Shown: positions 22,788 through 34,558 of the stretch, in pieces
Layout: each line of letters opens with the position of its first letter
Numbering within the stretch: position 1 is the stretch's first letter
Origin: Leptodactylus fallax
Lineage: Eukaryota > Chordata > Amphibia > Anura > Leptodactylidae
Direction of reading: 5' to 3'
NCBI GenBank assembly: GCA_947044405.1
Contig: CAMRHE010000054.1
Location: forward strand, 7,269,501-7,333,500
Length of the DNA: 64,000 nt
Program-made: the position numbers and the translations under genes
Notes under the pieces: model-generated
The model's database searches: none
Told to the model about the DNA's origin: nothing
Seen by the model: the letters and a program-made list of their open reading frames with translations, nothing else

Positions 22788-23212
22788 GAGGGTGGGTTCA
22801 CACCTGTGTTTGAGTCCATCCGCTGCCAATCCGAGTGAAAATCTCGGGAAACAGGATAGGCATCGGATACCAACTGGTTAGCGACGCATTGGTTAAAAAC
22901 CCATTTATTTGAATGGGTTTTTAAAGCAATGCGTGGGTGTGCGCTTACACCCTCTGCGCTGCGAAGCCGTTTTTTTTTCGTCAGACACGAAGTCCTGCAT
23001 GTCCGACTTTGTTTCCAACGAAAAAAAAGGATTTGCAGCGCAGAGGGTGTAAGCACACACCCGCGCGTTGCTTTAAAAACCCATTCAAATAAATGGGTTT
23101 TTAACCAATGCGACGCTAACCTGTCGGTATCCGATGCCTATCCTGTTTCCCGAGAGTTTCACTCGGAATGGCAGCGGATGGACTCAAGCGCAGGTGTGAA
23201 CCCACAAGAAGT
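22788..23212. mobile_element. foldback MITE, perfect-arm palindrome
   Basis: GGTGGGTTCACACCTG ... CAGGTGTGAACCCAC; the inner AAAAACCCATTYAAATRAATGGG block and GTGTAAGC/GCTTACAC also fold. Arms of about 200 bp. No coding capacity; the mirrored ORFs on both strands are artefacts of the palindrome. Confidence 0.78.
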
Positions 23213-24166
23213 CAGGTATCAGACAACTTTTTATCAGACTCATGCAGCTTCTCTGCCTGCAGCCTTATACAATGTATCTTCGACTCCTGAGTGTGAGCAG
23301 TGCGTTCACTCAGAGGTCAGTCATCCTGGCCAATCACAGTGTAACATTGTATGTGCTTCATCTCTGACTGCTGACTTGTGACTCAGAGATGAAAGTCAGA
23401 GAACATCTGAGTTTTTCAACAAGCCCAGAAACTGCACAGTGTGAATGGGACCTATTTAGATGCCATTCACTATGCTGTGCCAGTAAATTGCCACAAGTTA
23501 GCCACTGGCAAATTTGTAGATAGCCCAGGGGGATTTCACTGGGATTTGATGTGTTGTCCATGAATGTCCTTTTTCACCAAATTCATGACATGTCGTTTTT
23601 TTTTAGCGGACAGAATAACGTTGGGTGCAGGCATTAACCGTCCGTTATTTTTTAACATTAATGTCTATGGCTAACTGACAGTAATGGATGATCGTCCGTT
23701 ATACTGTTGGGTTTTTTCTGCATATGCTCAGAAAGAAGAACAAAAAAATAAGCAAAAACGGACACATTACCATCAGTTACCGTCTGTTATGATAGGTGTC
23801 CATTTTTTTTTTTTTACAGATCCTATCAGAACAGACATACAACAGTAGTGTGAACGCCCCCTAAGGGAGCAGTAAAAAGGAAGTATTATTTATGATAATT
23901 AAAAGTCAGAAATGTCTGTTCCTATTGATGCACTGAAATGATTCTTCTTCCACTATTGTGAGGAATGAGATCTGAAGAGTCTGAAGCCCCTGTAAAGTAC
24001 AGTTATATAGGGGGCGGAACTCATCTGTTGGCCAATCAGAAACTGCATATAGTCAGGTATCAGAGTCAGGTGTCAGGTATCAAAGTCAGGTATCACTGTT
24101 GTAATCTGCTATTAATCTGATGTTTGACTCTGATATCTGAGGATGTCCTAATATGGACACTGTACA

Positions 24167-25795
24167 TCTGTATGTAATAGCCTCTGGATCATGTGCCGAT
24201 ATTGGGACCTGATTGTTGATATTTACAGCTTCTGATCCAGGAGTTGTTGTCAGGACTTGAAACAAAGTGTCAGATAAAGCTGTTCTGCACAAACACCACA
24301 ATGATCAGCTCCTCACAGCACAGGAATGCTCTGTTGTCACTGAAATTGACATTTGGACCTTAAATATGTCAGCACTAAAAGTTGAAGCAGTTAATTAGTT
24401 AAACCACTGAAGATGTACATGGAAAATGCAACAATATAAAAGTGGCTAAATTATCCCTTCACTGTGCAATATAAAGAGAGAATATATATTTCTATTAAAC
24501 ATACACAGTATATCTATAATATAATGTATTTTAAATCAATAATGGGCCTGATTTATCATGCCTTGTGTGTCAGAAAACAGACATACAAGCCAGGAAGAAA
24601 GTTGCAATTTTTGGCGCCCTGTGTGCAACTCTCCTCATATGGGGAAGGGCCTTTGGTCCTATCAGGTTTATTATCATTAATGCCAGTTTTGTGTTATAAA
24701 TGATTCCAGAAATCTACACTAGTAAGGAGCTATGTAGACTAATGGACCCCAAAGAATGTGCCTCATTTATGACAAGGCATTCATCTCGTCATAAATTAGG
24801 CACACATGCGGGCAGAGATAAGTAGAATCATCTCCACTTCATTTATATAATACACATAAATAATTCAGCATAATTAACATAACATATTTATGCCATATTG
24901 ATTCTAATAAAGAATGTGTCCTGCAAAAAACAGGCCTAGATACAGCTACAATATACAATGGAAATTTTAAAGTTATGGCTCTGGAAATACATAGTTGTAA
25001 AACTATTTTTTCCTTTTAAAATGTGCTTTAGTTTTGTTAAAGTAGTAAAACATTTTAAAAACACACATTTAATATGTCAGTATTCCTATACAATACCTAT
25101 TCATGATATGCACTGCAATTCGGCTTCTAAATAAGATTTAAATAATTGTCTATAAAATATCTCAATGACCAGATTTTTTTTGGCAATTCCACTCATTGAC
25201 AAAACAATGCACCAAAAAGCAGGTTATACACTCATTGACCAAAAAAAAAAAACCTCCCATAAGGAGGAGTTGTAATCTAATTAAATTTTCTATGTGTAGA
25301 TGTAATGATATATGTAAGCAGTTGTTGCCACCTACATATTTATTATTAGTACGAGCACTGGTGGATGGTGTGACAGTAACGCAAATGTTTCCTCCTTCTA
25401 CTTTTAATCTGTCCACTGCCTTTTTTTTCAGTCATTTTACTTTACAGTATTTATAATAGTGATTGGCAACAATTCCGATACTGTGTATATTTTTGTTTTT
25501 TTTCTGGGTTTTTTTTTTTTACAAAAAAAAACCTAGTTTACAAAATTAGGAAACAATTGAGATTTGGCCTTTAAAGGGTAGCCTGGTCAGTATTGGACTA
25601 ACATGCTGCATGAGGAGTCGCCTGGGAATTTTACAGTGATAAATAATGGTAGTTTTTTTGTATTTAACAAAAACACGCTATTTCAAAAAATATTTAACAA
25701 GAAGATGAGATTTAGCACTAAAAAGTTGTCCTGGTCAGTGAGCATCACATGAGAATACACCATAAGTGAGGTTTTTAGTTTTTTTATTCAGTTGT
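24167..25795. other. intergenic, no recognised feature
   Basis: AT-rich sequence with homopolymer A/T runs (25237-25250, 25495-25530). No splice-bounded conserved exon and no clear repeat ends were found. Confidence 0.6.
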
Positions 25796-26472
25796 TTAAT
25801 CCCTTCCCCACATCCGCTGTAATAGTACGGCAGATGTCGGGTATTTAAATATGGCGGCTGCTCAAGAGCTGATCATGGCCATCAAAGCTGACCGAGGCGC
25901 CATTTTGCCAGGGATCGATGACACCCAGCAAAATTTGATTAAAAAGTGATCAAAGCAATAGACATTGCCCATAATGGTATAACAAAAAAGTACACCTGGC
26001 CCTGCAAAAACAAAAAAAAAAAAAAAGACGCCTTATGCATCCCTGTACACAGAAATATATAAAAAAGTTATGTGTGTCAGAATATGGCGACTTTAAGAAA
26101 AAAAAATTATTTTGCAAAGTTAAAATGTAAATAAAAGTATAGAAATTTGGCATCCCCGAAATCATACTAAAACATAGAATATAGGTGACATGTCATTTTG
26201 GCTGCCAAGTGAATGCCGTAAAAACGAAGCTTGTAAGAAAGTCGCGCAAATGCACTTTTTCTCCAATTCCAACCAATTCTGATTTTTTTTTCCCCAGCTT
26301 CTCAGTGCATTGTACAGAATAATAAATGGTACCATTATGAAGAACAATTTATACCGCAAACATTAAGCCCTCATATGGCTCTGTTAACGGAAAAATAAAA
26401 AAGGTTATGGGGTTTGGGAGGTGGGGAGTCAAAAATGAAAATCAAAAAATGTCACCAGCAGGAAGGGGTTAA
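25796..26472. mobile_element. TTAA-flanked non-autonomous DNA element
   Basis: Left TTAATCCCTTCCCC and right GGAAGGGGTTAA are inverted, each with TTAA at its edge. The CATCCGCTGTAATAGTA text after the left end also occurs at 13540, and the right-hand interior (ATGGCTCTGTTAACGGAAAA) has an inverted relative at 59560-59600. The L1 lies immediately to its right. Confidence 0.65.
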
Positions 26473-26484
26473 AATGCATATCAA
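26471..26484. repeat. L1 target site duplication, left copy
   Basis: AAAATGCATATCAA, preceded by TT, i.e. a TT/AAAA site as used by L1 endonucleases. It pairs with 32901-32914 (one mismatch). Confidence 0.88.
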
Positions 26485-27438
26485 GGGGGGCATGGCTAGC
26501 CGGCGAAGTGAATGGCCGCATCTCTATGAGCTCCTGCTGGCATCTTCGTAATCCAGCTGATCATCCCAACATCCCAGTCTCAAACATCTTGCCCCTGCCT
26601 CCGGGCTTTCCCCTGCACCTTAGGGTACGCTCCGGTGGCAGTTTGGAGGGCACTTTTGCGGGGGAGAGCAGCACAGGAGATTTGAGGCCTACCTTACCGC
26701 CCGCCATCTTGGTGAGGAAAGCGCCGGGCTCCTGACTCACCATCTGCTCCGCGCCTCGACTAACATACCGGCCGGCCCGGACGCCGCGGTCCTCCGCGTT
26801 CTTCCCTGCTTCCTCTGCCGACGCTGCTTCTCTGCAGGATCGGAGGGCAGCGGCGGTGATATCTCCGTGTGGTGCGGGTCGCCGTGCGGAGCGGCGACTC
26901 GCTTGGAGCGGCAGACACCGCGCTGAGGCCTGCAGCTAGACACATCAGATCCAGACACTCAGCGGAGGAGGCCTACATCCCTGGGTGACACCGCTTGTCC
27001 CAGATCTGTGACTCGGCTCCCAGGTAGGAGATCTACAGCAGACAGCAAGGGGAGGGCGAGTACTGAGGCCTTCAATAGGCATTAAGGAGACCCCCGACCT
27101 GGTCCTCTGCCTTCCCTTCCACCTAGCCATAACTAGGCCCTGAACGGACCCTCACTGGCACTCCTACCCTGCAAGATCCTTGCCCCATACAGGCCTACAC
27201 CACCACTTCAGCTCTGTGATCATCAATTGGCCTCCACATCTCAATCTCTGGCGGCAATATCACCGAGCTGTAGCTCGCATCCTTCCCACAGAATTCTCAT
27301 TGGTTCCTACCTTCTGGGTGATGGCGACCTAGTTTTGGGGATTTAGTGCACCTTCTAGCAACTATTAGCGACAAATTGCCTGCTCTGGTATATCTTACCT
27401 TTAAACGTTGAATCTATTGGAGACAAATACTTGCCAAT

Positions 27439-28667
27439 ATGGTGAAGGGTAGGAAACCCAACAAAAAAAAACAGACAATAACCTGACTAATTATTTTGAG
27501 TGGGACCGTGGCGTAGGCGGAGAACCGGGCCTTCCACCCACCAACCAAATAGAGCTCCTACCCACAACGCCCGCGACTGCTGCAGGAAGTACTGCGACAA
27601 TCATAGGGGGGGCAGACTCTAACCACGCCGAAGAATTGATGGATCTCCATCTTCCTCCCACCCCTGATGACATCCGATATGCAATACAGCAAAACCACTG
27701 TACATCAGCTCAATCCGCCAAGGAGCGGAGCTCTCTTCTGCGACAGTCACTGTCTCCGAATACAAGCCCACTTAAACAGAAGCCTCGAATGGAACTCCCT
27801 GGAGACCTAGATTATTCCAAAGATCAACCTTCTTCTGAGGCCCCTACATCCGCCCCACCGATTGGCCTAGACGGCCTCCCAACCACTAGCAGACCCGCCT
27901 CTGAGCATACTCTGAGAGACATGCTCTTGGCCCTCCGCAGCTCTCTTCAAGCGGACTTTACACAGCTGCTTCAGCCTCTTCAGTCCTCGGTCAGTGCATT
28001 GGATAAGCGAGTAAGGCATATTGAAACTAAGATGGGCGACCTAGCCACGTCACACAACAAAATTATTGATGCACACAATGACCTTGAAGACGACGTTGAA
28101 AACCTCAAGGCGAAGATGGCTGATATGGAAGACCGGTCCCGTAGAAACAACATCAAATTCAGGGGCATTTCAGAACAGGTTCAAACAGCTGATCTGTTTC
28201 CATATCTACAGGAATATATCAAATTTTTACTGCCCGACTCCTCAACCACAGATATCATTATCGACAGAACGCAGAGGCTTCCTCGCCCCAGACATCTAGG
28301 AGATGAGATCCCAAGAGACGTATTGGCTAGATTTCACTTCTTTCATGTAAAAGAAAAATTATTAGAAGCAGCTCGCAAGCAGAAATCTTGGCCTCCCAAA
28401 TTCAGAGATGTACAGCTCTACACGGACCTCTCCGCTACAACCCTACGCCTCCGCAGGGCATTGCTTCCGGTCACGACAACGCTCCGAAAAAATAAAATCC
28501 AATACAGATGGGGATTTCCTGTGAAGTTGATCATCCTGAAAGAGGGGACCACCTTCACCATCCATAACCTGAACCAGGGTAAGGCGTTGCTATCGACCTG
28601 GAGGATACTAGTAACATCTCCTCAAGATACAGCAAATGCCTCCCACCCTTCAACTGCAGGACGATGA
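27439..28667 (+). pseudogene. L1 ORF1 protein (RNA-binding chaperone), one N-terminal frameshift
   Basis: The family-typical start is ATG at 27439 (MVKGRKPNKKK). The frame is lost at an A9 run (27462-27470) and hits a stop; one base is missing relative to the downstream frame, which resumes at YFEWDRG. From the in-frame ATG at 27639 there are 342 codons open to 28667. These contain a coiled coil (about 27980-28140), then MEDRSRRNNIKFRGI, the canonical start of the L1 ORF1 RRM, and the C-terminal domain (LRKNKIQYRWGFPVKLII). ORF1p trimers coat L1 RNA and act as nucleic-acid chaperones. The short form would keep these domains. Confidence 0.9.
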
Positions 28668-28915
28668 TCTCCTACAAATCATAAATGATTTCCCAGAATG
28701 GCTACACCTCTATACTTAGGTGCATGACCCCCCTTTGCTCTAGTGGCTTAACCGGCAAGCCTCTAATAGATACCCCCAAACATACAGTCAACCTGTATTC
28801 GTTTCTGAACCATTTGTTCATTCATTTTGTTTTCTGATCTTCTCATCTGCGACACTGCCTACCCTTCTCCTGTGGTTCCGACGCACTCCGGACGTTCTCA
28901 CTTTACAGTGACAAT

Positions 28916-31900
28916 ATGGTGCTTAAGTTGGCCTCTCTCAATGTCCGCGGCCTCAATAGCCCGCAGAAGCGTACGTACATCTGGAAGGAGGCTCTCTCAC
29001 TTTCTGCAGACGTGCTTTGTGCACAAGAAACTCACCTTCTACAAAAGGATGCCTTCAGGTTAAAACATCCCTCCTTCCCTGTAATCTGTCATGCACACCA
29101 CCGATCAAAAAAACGTGGAGTCCTTGTCGCCTTCAGAGACTCCGTGGCATTCTCCTTGACAGCCCAAAGAGCAGACCCCCAAGGCAGATTCCTCATCATT
29201 GCTTGCCTCCTCAACAATGCCCCCTTTACAATAGTCAATGTCTACGCTCCACACTGGAAGACCCTGGCATTTCTGCATAAAGTCCGACGACAAATTCAGG
29301 ACATCCAACAAGGTGCATTAATAATTTGTGGAGACTTTAACAACATAATTGACCCTTCTCTGGATTCGACCAACCCCAGTAGGGAGAGCACCTCCTGCCT
29401 GCGCCAATTTCCGCATAACGAGAATCTACATGATATATGGCGCGCACATCATGCGGGCGAAAGGGACTATACTTATTTCTCAGCAGTCCATGGCTCCTAT
29501 TCCCGCATCGACATGTTCTTGGTAGACCTTCCAACCCTGATGAGTTCCAGGAAATCTACAATTGAATCAATCACTTGGTCTGACCACGCAGCTATTACTC
29601 TCACTATAGAAGAAAAGACACCACCTTCCTCTACTAGACTCTGGAGAAATAACACCTACCTCATGAGTCATCCTAATTATCGCCCGATAATAGAAAAAGA
29701 CCTCCAGGATTATTTCCAGACAAATTCCACCTCTACCGATGACCCCTATACTCTCTGGAATGCTCATAAAGCGTACATCGGTGGCACACTTATAAAAATA
29801 GCACATGGGAATAAAAAAGAACGCCAGAAAGCAATTAAGGAGGCAATGTCTACACTTCGTACTGTGGAAGCTGCAAACAAAAGTAACCCTAATCCGATTA
29901 CTTCGGAACAACTTAGCCAGGCTAGACAGCATCTACGTCTGCTTTTGCTACAAGATTACGAAAATGCTCTGAAAAAATCTAAAGCTCGATTTTACTCCCA
30001 AAGCAACAAAGCCGGCAGATTGTTGGCTAGACAACTACGAGCAAGAGCAGCTAAATCAAGGATCCCATACATCAAGCATCCTATAACCAAAGTGCAATTA
30101 ACAGACCCGAGAGACATCGCCAATTCCTTTAAAGATTATTACGCACAGCTTTATAATCTACAGGAGCATACTCCTCTCCCGCAAGATCATTCCACCTTGG
30201 TGTCCGGCTTCTTGGGCAACCTAAAGTTACCAGGCCTGACAGACGATCACCTCTTGGCCCTAAACGCCCCTATTACTCTCCCAGAGGTACTGAAAACCAT
30301 ACAGTCCTTACCTAAGAGCAAATCCCCGGGGCCGGATGGTTTCTCTAATGAGTATCTAATATACTTTCAACAAATACTCGCCCCATACCTCATGAACTTC
30401 TTCAACCACGCTATGTCAGGTGCTCCGCTTCCATGCGAATCCCTGGCGGCATTAATTATTACCCTTCCTAAACCGGGCAAACCAGCTGATGTACCGCAGA
30501 ATTTCAGGCCAATCTCGCTGCTAAACTCGGACCTCAAGCTCTATGCGAAGATCTTAGCAGCTCGACTGGCTCCCATTCTCCCAGATTTGGTTGGCGCGGA
30601 TCAGGTGGGCTTCGTCAAGGGCCGCCAAGCTCCAGATAACACCAGACGTGTCCTTCATCTGATAGATCTGCTGGAACGCAGGAGGACTCCGGCACTGATG
30701 GTCGCCTTGGATGCGGAGAAGGCGTTTGACCGGATTAACTGGTCCTTCGCCTTTTCTGTCCTGCAGAAAATGTGATTCTCCGGCCCTATCCTCACTGCTA
30801 TATCCAATCTGTATTCTTCTCCATCGGCCAGAGTGTTTACCAACGGTACACTGTCGGATAGCTTTAATATAAGGAATGGAACGAGACAGGGATGCCCCCT
30901 GTCTCCTTTGATTTTTATACTCATCATTGAGCCGTTGGCGCAGACCCTGAGGCAAAGCGACAGAGTTCAGGAAGTGGAAATCTTGGATTCATCGCATCTC
31001 ATCTCCCTCTACGCGATGACATCATATTGTCCCTGACTCACCCAGAAACCTCTCTGTCAGCTGCTATCGGAATTCTCAAAGAATATGGAGCCCTCTCCTT
31101 TTATAAAATTAACGAATCTAAAACACAAATTCTCCCTTTGGGCGTCCCCAATCCACTTCTGCAACAGCTCAAGGAGGAATTTCCTTATGATTGGAGGTCG
31201 ACAGATTTGGATTACCTGGGAATAAAGATCACTCCCTCTATTACACAAATGGCCAAAGCCAATTACATGTATCGTCTGATGGATCTCAAGAAAGAGTTTC
31301 AATCTTACTCAAAACATACCCTGTCATGGCTAGGCAGGATATCTGCCTTTCAAATGATGCTGCTTCCAAAAATCCTATACTTATTCAGAACTATTCCTGT
31401 AGCTCCCCCTCCTATATTCCTCCAGAAAACCAATGCTATGCTCAACAAGCTTATCTGGAATTCCAAGAAACCAAGACTCCCATCTTCTATTATGCACAGG
31501 AAACGGGGAGTGGGAGGTTTGGGAGTACCAAACATCTATGATTATTATATGGCCTCTCACATTTCTACTCTAAAGGACTGGTGGCACAACAACGCCCACA
31601 AATCCTGGATACGTATCGAATCTTATATGATACCACAACACAGCCTCAAATCTTGGCTTCTCTACTCCCTATGGACGGAGGTGGTACCTTCGCTCACGTC
31701 ACCAATTCTAAAACACCTTACAGACAGCTGGCGACATATCCACCACTCTACAGGAAAGAAGCAGTCACTAAACGTTAAAAGGGCCCCGATTGAATTCTTG
31801 AAGTTAGCAATTCCGGATCTCAACTTATCCATCTGGAAAACGTCGGGCATCACCTCCATCTCACAGATGTGGAGTGAGGAATCATTGATCCCATTCCAGT

Positions 31901-32682
31901 CTCTGCAATCCACTTTCTCCCTACCCTCCACTTGCTTCTTTACATACCTGAGAATCAAGCACTTCCTATCCTCCAACCACAACAAACAAATTCTGTATAA
32001 TAAATCTCTGTTGGACCTCCTCAAAATTCCCAATCCAGCCACCAAGACTCTCAGCTCCATCTACAACACTATAGGCTCTAAAGACCGTCTGGTCAAATCT
32101 ACTCCAATACTCAGCTGGGAAACGCAACTCCATCAACAATACTTGGTCATACAATGGCAGAAAACGTTAGCCTTCGCGAAGAAGACCTTCCGATGTGCGA
32201 CCCACTATGAAACCACTGTCAAAATTCTCCTCCACTGGTATTATACCCCAGAGCGACTTCACCGAATATTTCCGCAGACTTCGAACTCCTGTTGGAGGGG
32301 ATGTGGTGAAAAAGGAGCTCTACTCCATTTATTGTGGACATGCCCCCAAGTGGTGCCATATTGGCGAGACGTCTTCCGGTGGATCTCTTCTCTAGTGGGA
32401 TACTCCATACCCCTCTCACCAGCTTTGGCACTCCTATTCCTGCAGATCGACTCTTTCCCAGCGATACATAGTGTGTTGATTGGACATGCCTTACTGTCAG
32501 CGTCATTGGCGCTTCTACGCAACTGGAAGTCTGCTAACATCCCATCCAGAGGAGACCTGGTGAACATGGTGGAACTGACCTACCAGCATGAAAGAATTCT
32601 TTCCCATGGCGTTTTTGGGGACATTCCGTGGACATTGAGGGCCGTAAATCCGGTTGTGCCGCCCTTGGAAGATCATAACTAA
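28916..32682 (+). pseudogene. L1 ORF2 (endonuclease and reverse transcriptase), two lesions
   Basis: ATG at 28916. The apurinic-type endonuclease is at residues 1-230: LNVRGLNSPQKR, CAQETHLL, IVNVYAPHW, GDFNNIID and SDHAAITL. The reverse transcriptase begins near KSKSPGPDGF and contains FRPISLLNSDLKLYAKI and ALDAEKAFDRINW. A TGA at 30773-30775 interrupts the frame where the family has glycine. The same frame continues through GTRQGCPLSPLIF to SLYA. A one-base deletion between 31012 and 31015 then splits the YADD catalytic box. The rest (to 32682) is open and ends with a CCHC knuckle (CWRGCGEKGALLHLLWTC). Without these two changes it would be a roughly 1255-residue protein. Confidence 0.93.
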
Positions 32683-32900
32683 TATTACTGACACCTCTTG
32701 TTTTATATCCGTATAAACCTCCTTATTCTATCCTAATAACCCAACAACTCTTAGATATCTAACATATCTCCTTGCATATAAGTACCCTGTTTATTCTATG
32801 TTTATTTTGACTTATAGCTACTTCAGTAGAGTATCCGATAATGCTTTCTTGAATGTTGTAACATTACCTTATAAAAATCTTAATAAAACTGATTGAATAG

Positions 32901-32914
32901 AAAATGCATTTCAA
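32901..32914. repeat. L1 target site duplication, right copy
   Basis: AAAATGCATTTCAA directly after the element's terminal GATTGAATAG; 13 of 14 bases match 26471-26484. Confidence 0.88.
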
Positions 32915-33070
32915 AATCACAGATTTTTGAATTGCAGTTGAAAAATATCATTACAAAATAACAAGTTTAATTTCTTCCCAGTGCCAGTGGACCATGTGGT
33001 TGAGACCTTCCAGCCAAAGACAGAATAAACAACTATAGGAGTCACAGTGGTCACACTTGCGACTGGGTCC

Positions 33071-34066
33071 TTAAAGGGGTATTCCCACGAACATAACCAT
33101 TTATAAATTTGTATATAATTAAAACTTAAACATTTTTGCAAATATAAGTAATTAAAAATTTTGCAGAGTTTTAAAGACTTTCTCTAAATATCTTGTGGTG
33201 ACAGCCTGTTGTCTAGATCGTTTGCCATTGGTTACGAGCATGAATGCAGGACCTTTCTAAGATCAGAAAATCAGTCATGATGTTCTTATTGTGGCCGGGA
33301 TATCTTCTGATACATGTAGTGTCCCTGCCTGATAACCCAGGTACAATAAGGATGTCAAAAACCCAGCCATGATAAGTCCCATAAGTTTCTGCATTTGTGG
33401 TCGTATCCAATGGCAACCGATCTAGACAACAGACTGTCAGCACTAAGATGGTTAGAGAAAATCTTTAAAACTCTTCAGAATTTTTAACTACTTATATTTG
33501 CAGAAATGTGTAACTTTTAAAGGGGTATTCCCATGACTATAACCATATCTATATTTGTAGATAATTAAAACTTAAACATTTTTGCAAATATAAGTAGTTA
33601 AAAATTGTGCAGAGTTTTAGAGAAAATCTTTAATTATCTTAGTGATGAGAGTCTGTTGTCTTGATCGGTTGCCAATGGATACGACCACAAATGCAGAAAT
33701 TTTATATGGTCTGTGAATTGTCAAAAACCCAGCCCTGATTTTCTTATTGTAGCTGGGTTATCATGCAGGGACACTACATGTATGAGAAGATATCCCAGCC
33801 ACAATAAGGAAATCATGGCAGATTTTCTGACCTTAGAAAGGTCCTGCATTCATGGTCGTATCCATTAGCAACCGATCAAAGCAACAAGACTGTGACCACA
33901 ACATATTTAGAGAAAATCTTTAAAAATCTGCAAAATGTTTAAATTACTTATACTTGCAAAAATGTTTAACTTTTAATTATCTACAAATTTAAAAATGGTT
34001 ATATTCCTGGGAATACCCCTTTAATTATCTACAAATATGGTTATGTTAATGGGAATACCACTTTAA
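33071..34066. mobile_element. T2/Kolobok-type MITE (family A), outer copy
   Basis: Left TTAAAGGGGTATTCCCACGA at 33071 and right GGGAATACCACTTTAA ending at 34066. The body is a long palindrome (TACATGTAGTGTCCCTGCCT etc.). It is split at its own internal TTAA by the inner copy, leaving 33071-33516 and 34025-34066. Confidence 0.82.
33517..34024. mobile_element. T2/Kolobok-type MITE (family A), inner copy
   Basis: TTAAAGGGGTATTCCCATGA at 33517 to GGGAATACCCCTTTAA at 34024. It lies inside the outer copy of the same family and duplicates a TTAA that belongs to the outer copy's AACTTTTAATTATCTAC text. Confidence 0.85.
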
Positions 34067-34109
34067 GTCAATGTGACAATTCAATGTGTGTTTGATGGTA
34101 TAACACTGA

Positions 34110-34558
34110 TCTTGATTTGAATCCCAAAACTCAGTGGCATTGTCTATATTCGTACAGACAACACATTTGCTGCATGGACGGCAGCCCTTCCATGGCACAT
34201 TGAATTGTCAATCTTCAGGGGTAATCTATTTCACTATGTGTCCTTGTGACCTGATTTATATTGGCTTGACTTCGAGAGAGCTGCGACAACATGTACGCGA
34301 ACACGTATTGGGCATTTTAAGGGCCCGTGATGAACCTGATTTGACTGTTCTCAAAACAATCCAAGACACTTTAAATTATTCCATCAAAGTAACCCTTCTG
34401 GCTTCCGGATACGTGCCATTGATCAGGTATGTGTGGTCCCTAGGGGGAGTAAATTAAAGTGTTTACTTGCCCAAAAAGAGAGTCGCTGGATTTATATGTT
34501 ACATACTGTTGCCCCTCATGGTCTCAATGAGGCCATTAGCTATATTCCATTTTTGTAG
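34110..34558 (+). pseudogene. PLE GIY-YIG endonuclease C-terminus, frameshifted
   Basis: FHGTLNCQSSGVIYFTMCPC and DLIYIGLTSRELRQHVREHV (34180-34310) form a GIY-YIG core. The frame runs out at 34457, but a second frame continues with LAQKESRWIYMLHTVAPHGL and NEAISYIPFL, stopping at 34558. That ending is typical of Neptune/Penelope proteins. It is a subfamily different from the copy at 18029. The frameshift lies between about 34380 and 34470. Confidence 0.8.

Larger units (their letters stand above)
22166..24166. mobile_element. foldback element with arms of about 170 bp and 1.7 kb of nested repeats
   Basis: The left arm 22166-22332 (GTACAGTGTCCATATTAGGA, TCCTCAGATATCAGAG, GGGGGC-type text, CTATATAACTG) is the inverse of 23993-24166. 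Both arms carry short tandem copies of a CACCTGACTCTGA or GTCAGGTATCA unit. Further MITEs lie inside. Confidence 0.7.
26485..32900 (+). mobile_element. full-length L1 retrotransposon
   Basis: A 6.4 kb insertion bounded by 14-bp duplications. Order: 5' UTR (26485-27438), ORF1, ORF2 and a short 3' UTR ending AATAAAACTGATTGAATAG. The 5' UTR begins GGGGGGCATGGCTAGCCGGC and is strongly GC- and CpG-rich between 26500 and 27100, unlike the AT-rich surroundings. There is no long poly(A) tail. It lies in the same orientation as both host genes. Confidence 0.93.

Noticed and set aside
22718..23381. Pair of ORFs over 110 codons on opposite strands with similar sequence
   Set aside because: They cover a palindrome, so each arm gives mirror translations; no protein family pattern.
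26500..27100. CpG-rich block considered as a host gene CpG island
   Set aside because: It falls inside the L1 boundaries, after the left target duplication, and is best explained as the L1 5' UTR promoter.
30554..30955. - strand ORFs over the L1
   Set aside because: Antisense shadows of ORF2, which has clear RT motifs on the + strand.
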